The position numbers were made by a program, and so were the translations under genes. A stretch of DNA of 29,118 nt from DASUBV01 sp035763085 (GTDB taxonomy: Bacteria; Actinomycetota; Actinomycetes; Streptosporangiales; Streptosporangiaceae), in NCBI GenBank assembly GCA_035763085.1, contig DASUBV010000032.1:1-29118 (forward strand). The letters run 5' to 3'. Shown in pieces: positions 22,613 to 29,118 of this stretch. The notes beneath the pieces are model-generated. The model saw only the letters and a program-made list of their open reading frames with translations, was not told the origin of the DNA and did no database searches. Numbering within the stretch: the stretch's first letter is position 1; every line of letters begins with the position of its first letter.

Positions 22613-23541
22613 GCGATGCCTTCGCGGAACCCCTGCCGCCACGACGGGTAGCGCAGCTGCCAGCCCAGCTCCCGCTTGGCCTTGGCGTTGGAGAAGCCGC
22701 GCCCCTCGACCATCATGATCACCGCGGCGTCGCCGGCCACCATCCGGGCCAGCCACACCGGGATCCGCAGCGGCTTCTTCGCCCCGGTGCACTGCGCCAG
22801 GTACGGCAGCCACTCGCGGGCCGGGGCCGGCTCGTCGTCGACGATGTTGAACAGCCCGCGGGCCTTCTGCTCTACGGCCAGCACGGTCGCGCTCGCCGCG
22901 TCGTGCAGGTGAATCAGCGAGCTGTACCCGGTGCCCTTCCCGACCAGCGGGTACTGCCGCTTGCGCAGCATCTCGGCCTGGTCGTCGGTGACCCCCGGCC
23001 CGTAGAAGCCGCCGTAGCGCATGATGGCGCCGCCGGCGCCCACCACGGAGCTCTCCAGCCGCCGCGCCGCGGTCATCATCGGCTCCAGGACCGTGCCGGT
23101 CCCCGGGTCCAGCGGGTCTTCCTCGGTCTTCACCCAGCCGCCCTCGCGGATGCCGTTCCAGCTGGCGTAGCCCTGGGCGACGATATTCGTGACGCCGGTC
23201 GCCTCGGCCGCGGCCAGCAGGTGGTCGGTGCCCTCGGTGCGCAGCCGGGTCGTCCGGGCGAACCACCTGTCGATGTGCTTCATGTCCGGCTTGCCGGCAT
23301 GAACCGGGTTAATAGCCGTCATCTCGTGCACGATCGCGTCCGGCTTGGCGGCCGCCACCGCCTCGCCCACCGACACCGCGTCCAGCCCGTCCATCACGAC
23401 GCCCTCGGCACCCATCTCGGCCAGCTTGCTGAGCTTGGCCGGGGTCGTCGTCGTGGCCGTCACCTGGTGACCGCGGGCCACGAGCTGCGGCACCAGGTAC
23501 GCTCCCAGCGCTCCGCTCCCGCCTGCCACGAACACGCGCAT
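22609..23541 (-). CDS. NAD-dependent epimerase/dehydratase (extended SDR)
   Basis: A 310-residue protein from ATG at 23541 with a near-perfect ribosome site GGAGGTGA 5 bases upstream. The N-terminal Rossmann motif is VAGGSGALGAYL (5-16), and the C-terminal half holds substrate-domain elements IMRYGGFYGPG, YSSLIHLHDAA and GLFNIVDDEP. The usual YxxxK catalytic pair is not obvious (YASWNG at about 130), so activity may be changed or be NAD-binding only. It likely acts on a sugar nucleotide or related alcohol. It is the upstream partner of the SigJ-like factor. Confidence 0.87.
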   Translation of the reverse strand: MRVFVAGGSGALGAYLVPQLVARGHQVTATTTTPAKLSKLAEMGAEGVVMDGLDAVSVGEAVAAAKPDAIVHEMTAINPVHAGKPDMKHIDRWFARTTRLRTEGTDHLLAAAEATGVTNIVAQGYASWNGIREGGWVKTEEDPLDPGTGTVLEPMMTAARRLESSVVGAGGAIMRYGGFYGPGVTDDQAEMLRKRQYPLVGKGTGYSSLIHLHDAASATVLAVEQKARGLFNIVDDEPAPAREWLPYLAQCTGAKKPLRIPVWLARMVAGDAAVIMMVEGRGFSNAKAKRELGWQLRYPSWRQGFREGIA

Positions 23542-23624
23542 GACGTTCACCTCCAGATTCCAGGATCTACCTTCCTGAAAACGAAGACGAGACAGCCCGG
23601 CCCGGCTGTGACATCGGCCGGGTC

Positions 23625-23670
23625 GGGCCGCCCGGGCCCGCACCGGGCCGCCCGGGCCCGCACCGGGCCG
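23625..23670. repeat. 20-bp tandem repeat, 2.3 copies
   Basis: GGGCCGCCCGGGCCCGCACC is present perfectly at 23625-23644 and 23645-23664 and starts again at 23665. It lies between the end of the DUF2079 gene and the start of the epimerase, both leftward. The self-complementary GCCCGGGC core could form hairpins and end transcription from the DUF2079 side. Confidence 0.75.
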
Positions 23671-23675
23671 GGCGG

Positions 23676-25787
23676 CTAGCCGGTGACCGGCTGCGGGGTG
23701 AGCCGGGCGCTGTAGACGCGGACGGCCTGGTGACCGGGCGACCACACCCGGATCTCCAGGACCTGGCCGGGCAGCGGCGGGACGAACGTGGCCGAGAACG
23801 GGCCCCAGCCGGAGTACACCCCCGCGTGCCAGGCTGCCGAGGCGTCGACGGGCAGCGTGACGTCCTGGCGGCCGGCGGCGGGCAGCCGGCGGCGCGCGAG
23901 CAGCCGGGAGTGCCCGTTGTTGTCCCACACCTCGACGTTCACCGGCCCGGACGCTGCCAGCGACACCGCGGCCTGGTACTGGCCGGGCGGCACCAGCCAG
24001 GCCATCCCGTCGGTGATGTACCCGGCCCGGCCGCCACCGGCGGCATACCAGGCCGCTGGCGGCCCGGACGTGACCGGGTGCCCGGTGGCGCCGGCCGCGG
24101 CCCAGGCCGGGACTGGCGCGGTGGCGGCGGGCAGGCGCAGGTAGCGCTGGCCGGGCGGCGGGACGTACCGGAACGCCCACACGCCCGCGCCGTGCGCGAT
24201 GAGCCGGGCGTGCAGCGGCCCAGCCAGCTGGCCGATCAGCGCCATCGCGCTCGCGGTGGCCTGCAGCTCGGTGCCGGCCGACGGGGTGATCACGAACCAG
24301 GTGGCCGGGCGGGTCACGGGCGTCGTGCCGGAGTCGACTAGGGCGTGCACGATCAGCCGGCCCGAGAACGGGCCCAGCACGCCCTGGGAGGCGGTGACCG
24401 CCGCGTCCGGCGGGATCCGGGCCTGGATGGCGGCCAGCTCGGCGGCGGCCGGCCGGCTGACCCGCAGCCAGTGGCCGGGCAGCTGCGGTCCCCAGATCGC
24501 CGCCCAGCAGGCGGCCTGGGCGATCAGGATCCCGGCCACCGCCAGCGCGGTGCGCCGCCGCCGGGCGGCCAGCCCGGCCAGGATCGCCAGGGTCCCGACC
24601 GGGACCAGGATGTACACCGGGAGCAGCTGGAAGGACGGCTGGGCGAACCGCCACCCGGCGCTCAGGACCGACTCCAGCAGGGCGAGGGTGATCAGCGGCA
24701 GCAGCGGCCGCCAGGCGATGCCGAGCAGCCCGCCGGGCAGCAGCGCCGCGGTGATGTCGGTCCGCTTCTGCCACGCCGCGACCAGGATCCGGTGCGGGTG
24801 CAGCGCGATGCCCCTGACCATCTGGGCGGTCGTGAGGTTCGCGCCGGTGGCGACCCGGCCGTGCAGGTAGCTCGCCGTCACGCCGATGGCCAGGTAGCCG
24901 TAGTGCCGGGCCAGCGGCGCGCCGCTGTCGCCGTGCAGCGCGACGATGAGCCCGGAGTAGGCGACGCTGACGGCGGTCAGCGCCGCGCCGCGCAGCCGCA
25001 TGCCGCGGCCGGCCAGCACGCCGCCCAGGCCGATCCCGGCCACGTAGACGGCCTCCGGCGCCCCGGCGCCGAGGATCGGCGGCACCCAGGCCCACATCCG
25101 GCGGCGGCCGCGGCTCAGGTCGCGGGCGAGCAGCACGGCGAACGGCAGCGCCACCGACTCCATGTGGAAGTCGAACGACACCGACCACCAGATCCACGGG
25201 CTCGCCGCCAGCAGCAGCAGGCCGGTGACGGCCAGCAGGCGCGCCGGGCCGGGGCGGGCGGCCGGGGTGGCTCCCCGGCCGGGCGGGGCGGGCGGGGCGG
25301 CCCCGGCCGGCGCGGCGGGCGCGGCGGCGCCGCGGCGGGCGATGAGGTCGCATATCCAGCTGAAGGCCAGCGCCTCGGCGGCCACGACGCCGGCGTTCTG
25401 CGCCCACTGCAGCATGACGTCGTGCGGCCAGATCCACCACAGCGGTGCTAACGCCCAGATGCTGAACTCGGAGTCGTTGCGCCAGAACGGCAGGGACTCC
25501 ACCGACGTCCACGGGTCCAGGTGGCCGTGCGCGATGAGGTACCACGGCTGGTGATACACCGAGAAGTCCCAGGTCAGGGCGTAACGGTGATAGAGCAGCG
25601 CGGTCCAGGCGCACATCGCGAGGAACTGGGCCGCCAGGACGGCGTACCCGGCCCGGCGGACCAGCCGCAGGCCGGCCGCGGCCGGGGCGGCCGGTGCCGC
25701 GCCGGCCGGGGTCTCAGGCGAGCGGGCCGGCCGGGGTACGCGCAGCAGGCGCGCGCTGCCGCGGGCCGTGCGGGCGGCGTGGCTCAT
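23676..25787 (-). CDS. DUF2079-type polytopic membrane protein
   Basis: A 703-residue membrane protein. After a 36-residue Pro/Ala-rich cytoplasmic start, TM1 (about 47-66) leads into YALTWDFSVYHQPWYLIAHG (D74), the acidic loop seen in DUF2079 and related GT-C glycosyltransferase-like proteins. About ten more helices follow to about 430, then about 270 residues of mainly beta structure outside the membrane (e.g. PPGQRYLRLPA, GPVNVEVWDNN). GT-C enzymes use polyprenol-linked sugars; that activity is not shown for DUF2079. Start ATG at 25787. The next gene on this strand is the Moco oxidoreductase, whose stop is 143 bases upstream of this start; that gap has no gene. Confidence 0.8.
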   Translation of the reverse strand: MSHAARTARGSARLLRVPRPARSPETPAGAAPAAPAAAGLRLVRRAGYAVLAAQFLAMCAWTALLYHRYALTWDFSVYHQPWYLIAHGHLDPWTSVESLPFWRNDSEFSIWALAPLWWIWPHDVMLQWAQNAGVVAAEALAFSWICDLIARRGAAAPAAPAGAAPPAPPGRGATPAARPGPARLLAVTGLLLLAASPWIWWSVSFDFHMESVALPFAVLLARDLSRGRRRMWAWVPPILGAGAPEAVYVAGIGLGGVLAGRGMRLRGAALTAVSVAYSGLIVALHGDSGAPLARHYGYLAIGVTASYLHGRVATGANLTTAQMVRGIALHPHRILVAAWQKRTDITAALLPGGLLGIAWRPLLPLITLALLESVLSAGWRFAQPSFQLLPVYILVPVGTLAILAGLAARRRRTALAVAGILIAQAACWAAIWGPQLPGHWLRVSRPAAAELAAIQARIPPDAAVTASQGVLGPFSGRLIVHALVDSGTTPVTRPATWFVITPSAGTELQATASAMALIGQLAGPLHARLIAHGAGVWAFRYVPPPGQRYLRLPAATAPVPAWAAAGATGHPVTSGPPAAWYAAGGGRAGYITDGMAWLVPPGQYQAAVSLAASGPVNVEVWDNNGHSRLLARRRLPAAGRQDVTLPVDASAAWHAGVYSGWGPFSATFVPPLPGQVLEIRVWSPGHQAVRVYSARLTPQPVTG

Positions 25788-25930
25788 GATCGGCGGACCT
25801 CACGTCGGCTGGGCCGCGGTGATCAGCCCCCGCCAGCCCCGTTTGGTAGCTGCAGGTTACCGAGCGCATGCGGAAAGTGCCCTGGCAACATGCCGGGGAT
25901 CACGCCGTGGCGGCCCGGGCGAGGCGCCGC

Positions 25931-27619
25931 TCAGCTGACCTTGACCGAGACCTGCGGGTAGCCGCTGGCGCCGTTGGGCTCGGGCGGGGCCTGCAGGGCG
26001 GTCTGGGTGTAGCCGGTGCGGTCGGTGGCGCGTGACTCGATGAGGTGCGTGCCGGGCGCCGCGTCCCACTGCCACGCCCACTGCCGCCAGGTGTCGATGC
26101 CGGGCACGGCGCCCAGCCGGGCCTGGTGCCAGGGCCCCCTGTCGACGCGCACCTCGACCGCATCGATGCCCTTGTGCTGCGCCCACGCGACGCCGGCCAC
26201 GGCATGCCGGCCGGCCTTCAGCGACCCCGAGCCCGGCACGTCGATCCGGGACTCGGTCTTGATCGGCGCCTGCTGGCTCCAGCCGCGGTCGGTCCAGTAC
26301 GCGCGGGCGCTGGCGAAGGTGGTGACCTCGATGTCGGTGATCCACTTGCACGCCGACACGTAGCCGTACAGGCCGGGCACGACCATCCGGACCGGGAAGC
26401 CGTGCGCGACCGGCAGCGCCTGGCCGTTCATGGCCACGGCCAGCATCGCGTCGCGGCCGTCCATCGCCGTCTGCACGGGCGTGCCGCAGGTGAACCCGTC
26501 CGCCGAGGTGCACAGCAGCTGGTCGGCGCCGGCCCGGATGCCGGCCTGGCGCAGCAGGCGGCGGACGCTGACGCCGAGCCACCTCGCGTTGCCGATGTAG
26601 GGCCCGGCGACGGGGTTGGAGACGCAGCACAGCGTGATGTAGTCCTCGAGCAGCGGCTGCTGCAGCAGGTCGTGGTAGGTCAGCGTGACCGGCCGGGCCA
26701 CCATGCCGTGGATGCGCAGCTGCCAGGCCGACGGGGTGATCTCGGGCAGCACGAGGGCTGTGTCGACGCGGTAGAAGCTCGCGCTGGGCGTGATGAACGA
26801 GCTCAGGCCCGGAATATTCAGGTCGGCGCCGGACGGCAGCGGGGGCGCGGGCCGGGTCGGCGGCGGGATGCGCAGGGTGCTGCGGGCGGCGGCCACGTTG
26901 CCGTGCTCGCCCAGCAGCCGGCCGCCGAGGCCGGCCACCACGGCCGTGCCGGCCAGCACGGCGCCGGAGGTGAGGAACGACCGGCGCTGCGGGCCGGGCA
27001 GGCGCGCGGGCGGGGTCGGGGGGGCTGCGGGGCCGCCGGGGGCGGCCGGCTCGCCGGCGGCCGGCAGGTAGGGCCGCCACTCCTCGCGCAGCGGGGGATC
27101 CGCCGCGTCGCCGGGGGCGGGCGCGGTGTACTCGGGCCGGGCCTGGCGGGTCGTCGCCGGCGGCGCGGGCGGCGGGGCGGCCAGCCGGGCGAGGCGGCGC
27201 AGCGCCAGGGCCGCGGCGACGCCGCCGAGCAGCGTGGGCATCGCGTCCTCGGCGGAGGCGTGCGGCCGGGTCAGCGTGGCGACCAGGCCGATCACGACGA
27301 ACAGGCCCAGGCCTGCCCAGCCCCAGGCGGGCCGGCGCACGGCCGCGATCCCGATGGCTGCCGCGAAGACAGCCAGCACAACGAGGATCCCGGCGATCAG
27401 CACAATCTTGTCGTTCGAGCCGAAGGAGCTGATCGCGAAGTTCTTGACCGGCGCCGGGGTGAGGTCGATGGCCGCCTGCCCGGTCGCGACGACGGGGGAG
27501 CTGCCGGAGCTGACCAGGCCGGCGATCAGCTGGGCCACGCCGAGGGCCAGGCCGCCGGCGATAATCCCGGCCGCCGCCCCGCGCAGGTTCGACGACGCCG
27601 GAGTTCTGCCAAGGGTCAC
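25931..27619 (-). CDS. membrane-anchored molybdopterin-dependent oxidoreductase (sulfite-oxidase fold)
   Basis: A 562-residue protein from GTG at 27619. Four hydrophobic segments (about 17-37, 71-93, 99-117, 127-145) precede a Pro-rich linker. Then a twin-arginine-like QRRSFLTSG (211-219) leads into a hydrophobic run at 220-233. Residues about 265-430 form the Moco-binding sulfite-oxidase fold with LCCVSN, where C332 is the likely molybdenum ligand. Residues about 440-560 form the Moco dimerisation immunoglobulin-like domain. The layout suggests a catalytic domain moved outside by Tat after Sec insertion of the helices. Substrate is unknown; protein-methionine sulfoxide, sulfite and nitrate-like roles are all open. 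It is divergent from the sigK-like gene. Confidence 0.87.
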   Translation of the reverse strand: MTLGRTPASSNLRGAAAGIIAGGLALGVAQLIAGLVSSGSSPVVATGQAAIDLTPAPVKNFAISSFGSNDKIVLIAGILVVLAVFAAAIGIAAVRRPAWGWAGLGLFVVIGLVATLTRPHASAEDAMPTLLGGVAAALALRRLARLAAPPPAPPATTRQARPEYTAPAPGDAADPPLREEWRPYLPAAGEPAAPGGPAAPPTPPARLPGPQRRSFLTSGAVLAGTAVVAGLGGRLLGEHGNVAAARSTLRIPPPTRPAPPLPSGADLNIPGLSSFITPSASFYRVDTALVLPEITPSAWQLRIHGMVARPVTLTYHDLLQQPLLEDYITLCCVSNPVAGPYIGNARWLGVSVRRLLRQAGIRAGADQLLCTSADGFTCGTPVQTAMDGRDAMLAVAMNGQALPVAHGFPVRMVVPGLYGYVSACKWITDIEVTTFASARAYWTDRGWSQQAPIKTESRIDVPGSGSLKAGRHAVAGVAWAQHKGIDAVEVRVDRGPWHQARLGAVPGIDTWRQWAWQWDAAPGTHLIESRATDRTGYTQTALQAPPEPNGASGYPQVSVKVS

Positions 27620-27626
27620 AGGTTTA

Positions 27627-27653
27627 ATTCGTAGCAGGAGCCACCCCGGATTG
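27627..27653 (-). promoter_or_regulatory. SigK-type promoter of the Moco oxidoreductase gene
   Basis: On the minus strand CAATCC (27653-27648), a 15-bp spacer and ACGAAT (27632-27627) match the mycobacterial SigK consensus CCATCC/CCGAAT at 5 of 6 and 5 of 6 positions, though the spacer is one or two bases short. The -10 ends 7 bases before the GTG at 27619, so the mRNA would be leaderless. Confidence 0.5.
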
Positions 27654-27715
27654 CCGAGGCCGGGAACCGGCCGTAATCATCTGGCCAGATTTCTGCCGGC
27701 CAATGCCGGCCGGGG

Positions 27716-27744
27716 CCAAGCCGGCCGGGCCGCCTGCACCGAAT
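27716..27744 (+). promoter_or_regulatory. SigK-type promoter of the sigma gene itself
   Basis: CCAAGC (27716-27721), a 17-bp spacer and CCGAAT (27739-27744) match the SigK consensus at 4 of 6 and 6 of 6 positions. The -10 ends 8 bases before the GTG at 27753, predicting a leaderless mRNA and positive autoregulation. Confidence 0.55.
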
Positions 27745-27752
27745 ATAGGAAC

Positions 27753-28421
27753 GTGAGCGTGTCGCGTCCCGGTTCAGGCGGGTCCGGCGGTCCCGGAAGG
27801 CCAGGCGGGGAGCCTTCCGGGCCACTGCCGCTGCCGTCACCGGGCGCTGAGCCGTCCGGGGCGGCCGGGACGCCTGTGCCGCCCGGGGCGAGGCTGGCCG
27901 GGCTGCTGCGACTGGTGGCGCGCGGGGATGAGGACGCCTTCCGGCAGGTGTATGACGACACGGCCGGGCCGGTTCTGGGTACTGTGCGGCGGATTGTCCG
28001 CGACCCGGCGCAGTCCGAGGAGGTCATGCAGGAGGTCCTGCTCGAGGTCTGGCGCACCGCGGCGCGGTTTGACCCGCACGCGGGCTCGGCGGCGGCCTGG
28101 ATCCTGACCATGGCGCACCGCCGGGCCGTGGACCGGGTCAGGTCCGAGGACAGCGCGGCCCGCAGGGAGCGGCGGGCGGCGGTCGCGTCGGTGGAGTTTG
28201 ACGAGGTCACCGACGCCGTCGAGGCAAGCCTGGACCGGGAGCGGGTCCGGCACTGCCTGGCCTCGCTGACCGAGCTGCAGCGTGAGGCGGTGACGCTGGC
28301 TTATTACCAGGGCTATACCTACCGCGAGGTGGCCGGGCTGCTGGGCGTCGCGGTGGGCACGGTCAAGACCCGGATGCGCGACGGCCTCATCCGGCTGCGC
28401 GACTGCCTGGGGGTGGAGTAA
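27753..28421 (+). CDS. sigK: SigK-like ECF sigma factor
   Basis: A 222-residue ECF sigma factor from GTG at 27753. An about 45-residue Gly/Pro/Ser-rich N-terminus precedes sigma-2 (about 60-128: DEDAFRQVYDDTAGPVLGTVRRIV, EEVMQEVLLEVWRTAARFDP) and sigma-4 (about 165-218: LASLTELQREAVTLAYYQGY, REVAGLLGVAVGTVKTRM). This sequence pattern and the overlapping anti-sigma gene fit the SigK group, which controls exported redox-related proteins in mycobacteria. The GTG at 27753 suits a leaderless mRNA; GTG at 27759 is the alternative if AGGA at 27747-27750 is used. Frames extending upstream to 27126 cross the divergent gene and are not real. Confidence 0.88.
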   Translation: MSVSRPGSGGSGGPGRPGGEPSGPLPLPSPGAEPSGAAGTPVPPGARLAGLLRLVARGDEDAFRQVYDDTAGPVLGTVRRIVRDPAQSEEVMQEVLLEVWRTAARFDPHAGSAAAWILTMAHRRAVDRVRSEDSAARRERRAAVASVEFDEVTDAVEASLDRERVRHCLASLTELQREAVTLAYYQGYTYREVAGLLGVAVGTVKTRMRDGLIRLRDCLGVE

Positions 28422-29118
28422 TGGCCGCGACTGACCCGCACACCCTGGTGGGCGCGTACGTGCTGGACGCGGTCAGCGCGCCGGACCGGGCGGCGTTCGA
28501 GGAGCACCTGGCGGGCTGCGAGACCTGCCAGGCGGAGGTGCACGGACTGCGCGAGACCACGGCCCGGCTGGGCGCGGCGGCCGCGGTCCGGCCGCGGGCC
28601 GGGCTGCGGGAGCAGACGGTGCGGGCGGCGGCGCGGATCCGGCAGCTGCCGCCGGTCACCGACGAGTCCGCGGAGCGCGGAGCCGGGGCGGGCGCGGGCG
28701 CGCCGCCGTCACGGGCTGGACTGCGAGGCTGGCCGGCCGGGATCTGGCGAGCGAGGGCCAGGGCCGCACGGGCCCGGCCTGCTGACGGTGGCGAGGCCGG
28801 CGCCCGGCACTCCGGGCGGGCCGGCTGGCGGCGGCCGCGGGCCTGGGTAGCCGCAGTGACGGCCGGAGTGGCCGTGCTGGCACTGGGCACGGCGGCGGGC
28901 ATGGGCGCGGCGATGCACGGCGCGGAGCACCGGCTGGACATGGCCCAGAACCGCAGCCACGACCTCGCCGCGGTGCTGGCGGCCCCGGACGCCACGATGC
29001 TGACCGCGCAGGTCAGCAGCGGGGGCAGCGCCACGGTGGTGATGTCGCACCGCGACGGTGCCCTGGTGTTCAGCGCGGCCGGGCTGCCGGGGCTGGGTTC
29101 CTCGCGGGTGTATGAGCT
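28421..29118 (+). CDS. rskA: RskA-like zinc-finger anti-sigma factor (partial, runs off the window)
   Basis: The ATG at 28421 overlaps the sigma stop by one base (TAATG). 232 codons are open to the window end with no stop. Residues 1-45 carry the anti-sigma zinc motif H29-x3-C33-x2-C36 (EEHLAGCETCQAE). An Arg/Ala-rich linker follows, then one membrane helix at about 141-161 (AWVAAVTAGVAVLALGTAAG) and the start of an extracytoplasmic RskA-type domain (ATVVMSHRDGALVFSAAGLP). It should hold the sigma factor at the membrane until an outside signal triggers release. In mycobacterial RskA the outer domain has a redox-active cysteine pair; that part lies beyond this window. Confidence 0.88.
   Translation, partial: MAATDPHTLVGAYVLDAVSAPDRAAFEEHLAGCETCQAEVHGLRETTARLGAAAAVRPRAGLREQTVRAAARIRQLPPVTDESAERGAGAGAGAPPSRAGLRGWPAGIWRARARAARARPADGGEAGARHSGRAGWRRPRAWVAAVTAGVAVLALGTAAGMGAAMHGAEHRLDMAQNRSHDLAAVLAAPDATMLTAQVSSGGSATVVMSHRDGALVFSAAGLPGLGSSRVYE

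Noticed and set aside
22609..25614. A 1001-codon leftward frame including the epimerase
   Set aside because: Everything before 23541 is the DUF2079 gene read out of phase, with Arg/Pro/Ala-rich composition. The epimerase has a near-perfect ribosome site at its own ATG.

Overview
The window is high-GC DNA (roughly 70% or more by eye) with strong G/C third-position bias, GTG and TTG starts, many 1-4 bp start/stop overlaps, and families typical of actinomycetes: ECF sigma factors fused to SnoaL-like domains, a SigK/RskA-type pair, and DUF3052-, DUF2079- and DUF427-type proteins. It looks like chromosomal DNA of a filamentous actinomycete. I cannot name a genus. I see no rRNA, tRNA, CRISPR array, insertion sequence or phage module.

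Layout. 1-5150: end of an unidentified gene, an alpha/beta hydrolase, a degenerate tandem repeat, a leftward pair (DUF3052-like, transglutaminase-like), then a rightward translationally coupled pair (SCP2-like, glycogen-debranching-type glucosidase) closed by a perfect hairpin terminator. 5394-6958: two coupled membrane proteins. 6936-11296 (leftward): a tight five-gene operon of di-haem membrane cytochrome, NuoF-like flavoprotein, single-cluster ferredoxin, OmpR-type response regulator and histidine kinase. Three TCTG boxes at exact 11-bp spacing lie upstream and could be the regulator's own site. 11512-16040: TmrB-like ATPase, a DHA2-type exporter broken by one in-frame TAA, a SigG-like ECF sigma factor behind an 18-bp tandem repeat, and a PAP2-DUF427 fusion. 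16040-19730: HAD phosphatase, a Ser/Gly-rich exported or membrane-anchored protein, an 860-bp gene-free stretch with DnaA-box-like motifs and a strong candidate structured small RNA with its own promoter and terminator, then a hydrolase-like protein that lacks the nucleophile and carries a huge low-complexity insertion. 19837-23541: TetR repressor divergent from an FAD monooxygenase across two near-identical palindromic operators; then a coupled NAD-dependent epimerase and SigJ-like sigma factor. 23676-29118: DUF2079 membrane protein, a membrane-anchored molybdopterin oxidoreductase with an internal Tat-like motif, and, divergently, a SigK-like sigma factor with its zinc-finger anti-sigma factor, which runs off the window.

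Themes. The window is rich in redox and envelope-stress functions: one electron-transfer operon tied to a two-component system, one Moco oxidoreductase tied to SigK/RskA, and two further ECF sigma factors with ligand-binding-like tails. Both divergent SigK-locus genes carry SigK-type promoter elements placed so that their GTG starts would be leaderless. The two items most worth following up are the cytochrome/flavoprotein/ferredoxin/two-component operon and the RNA candidate at about 17410-17625.
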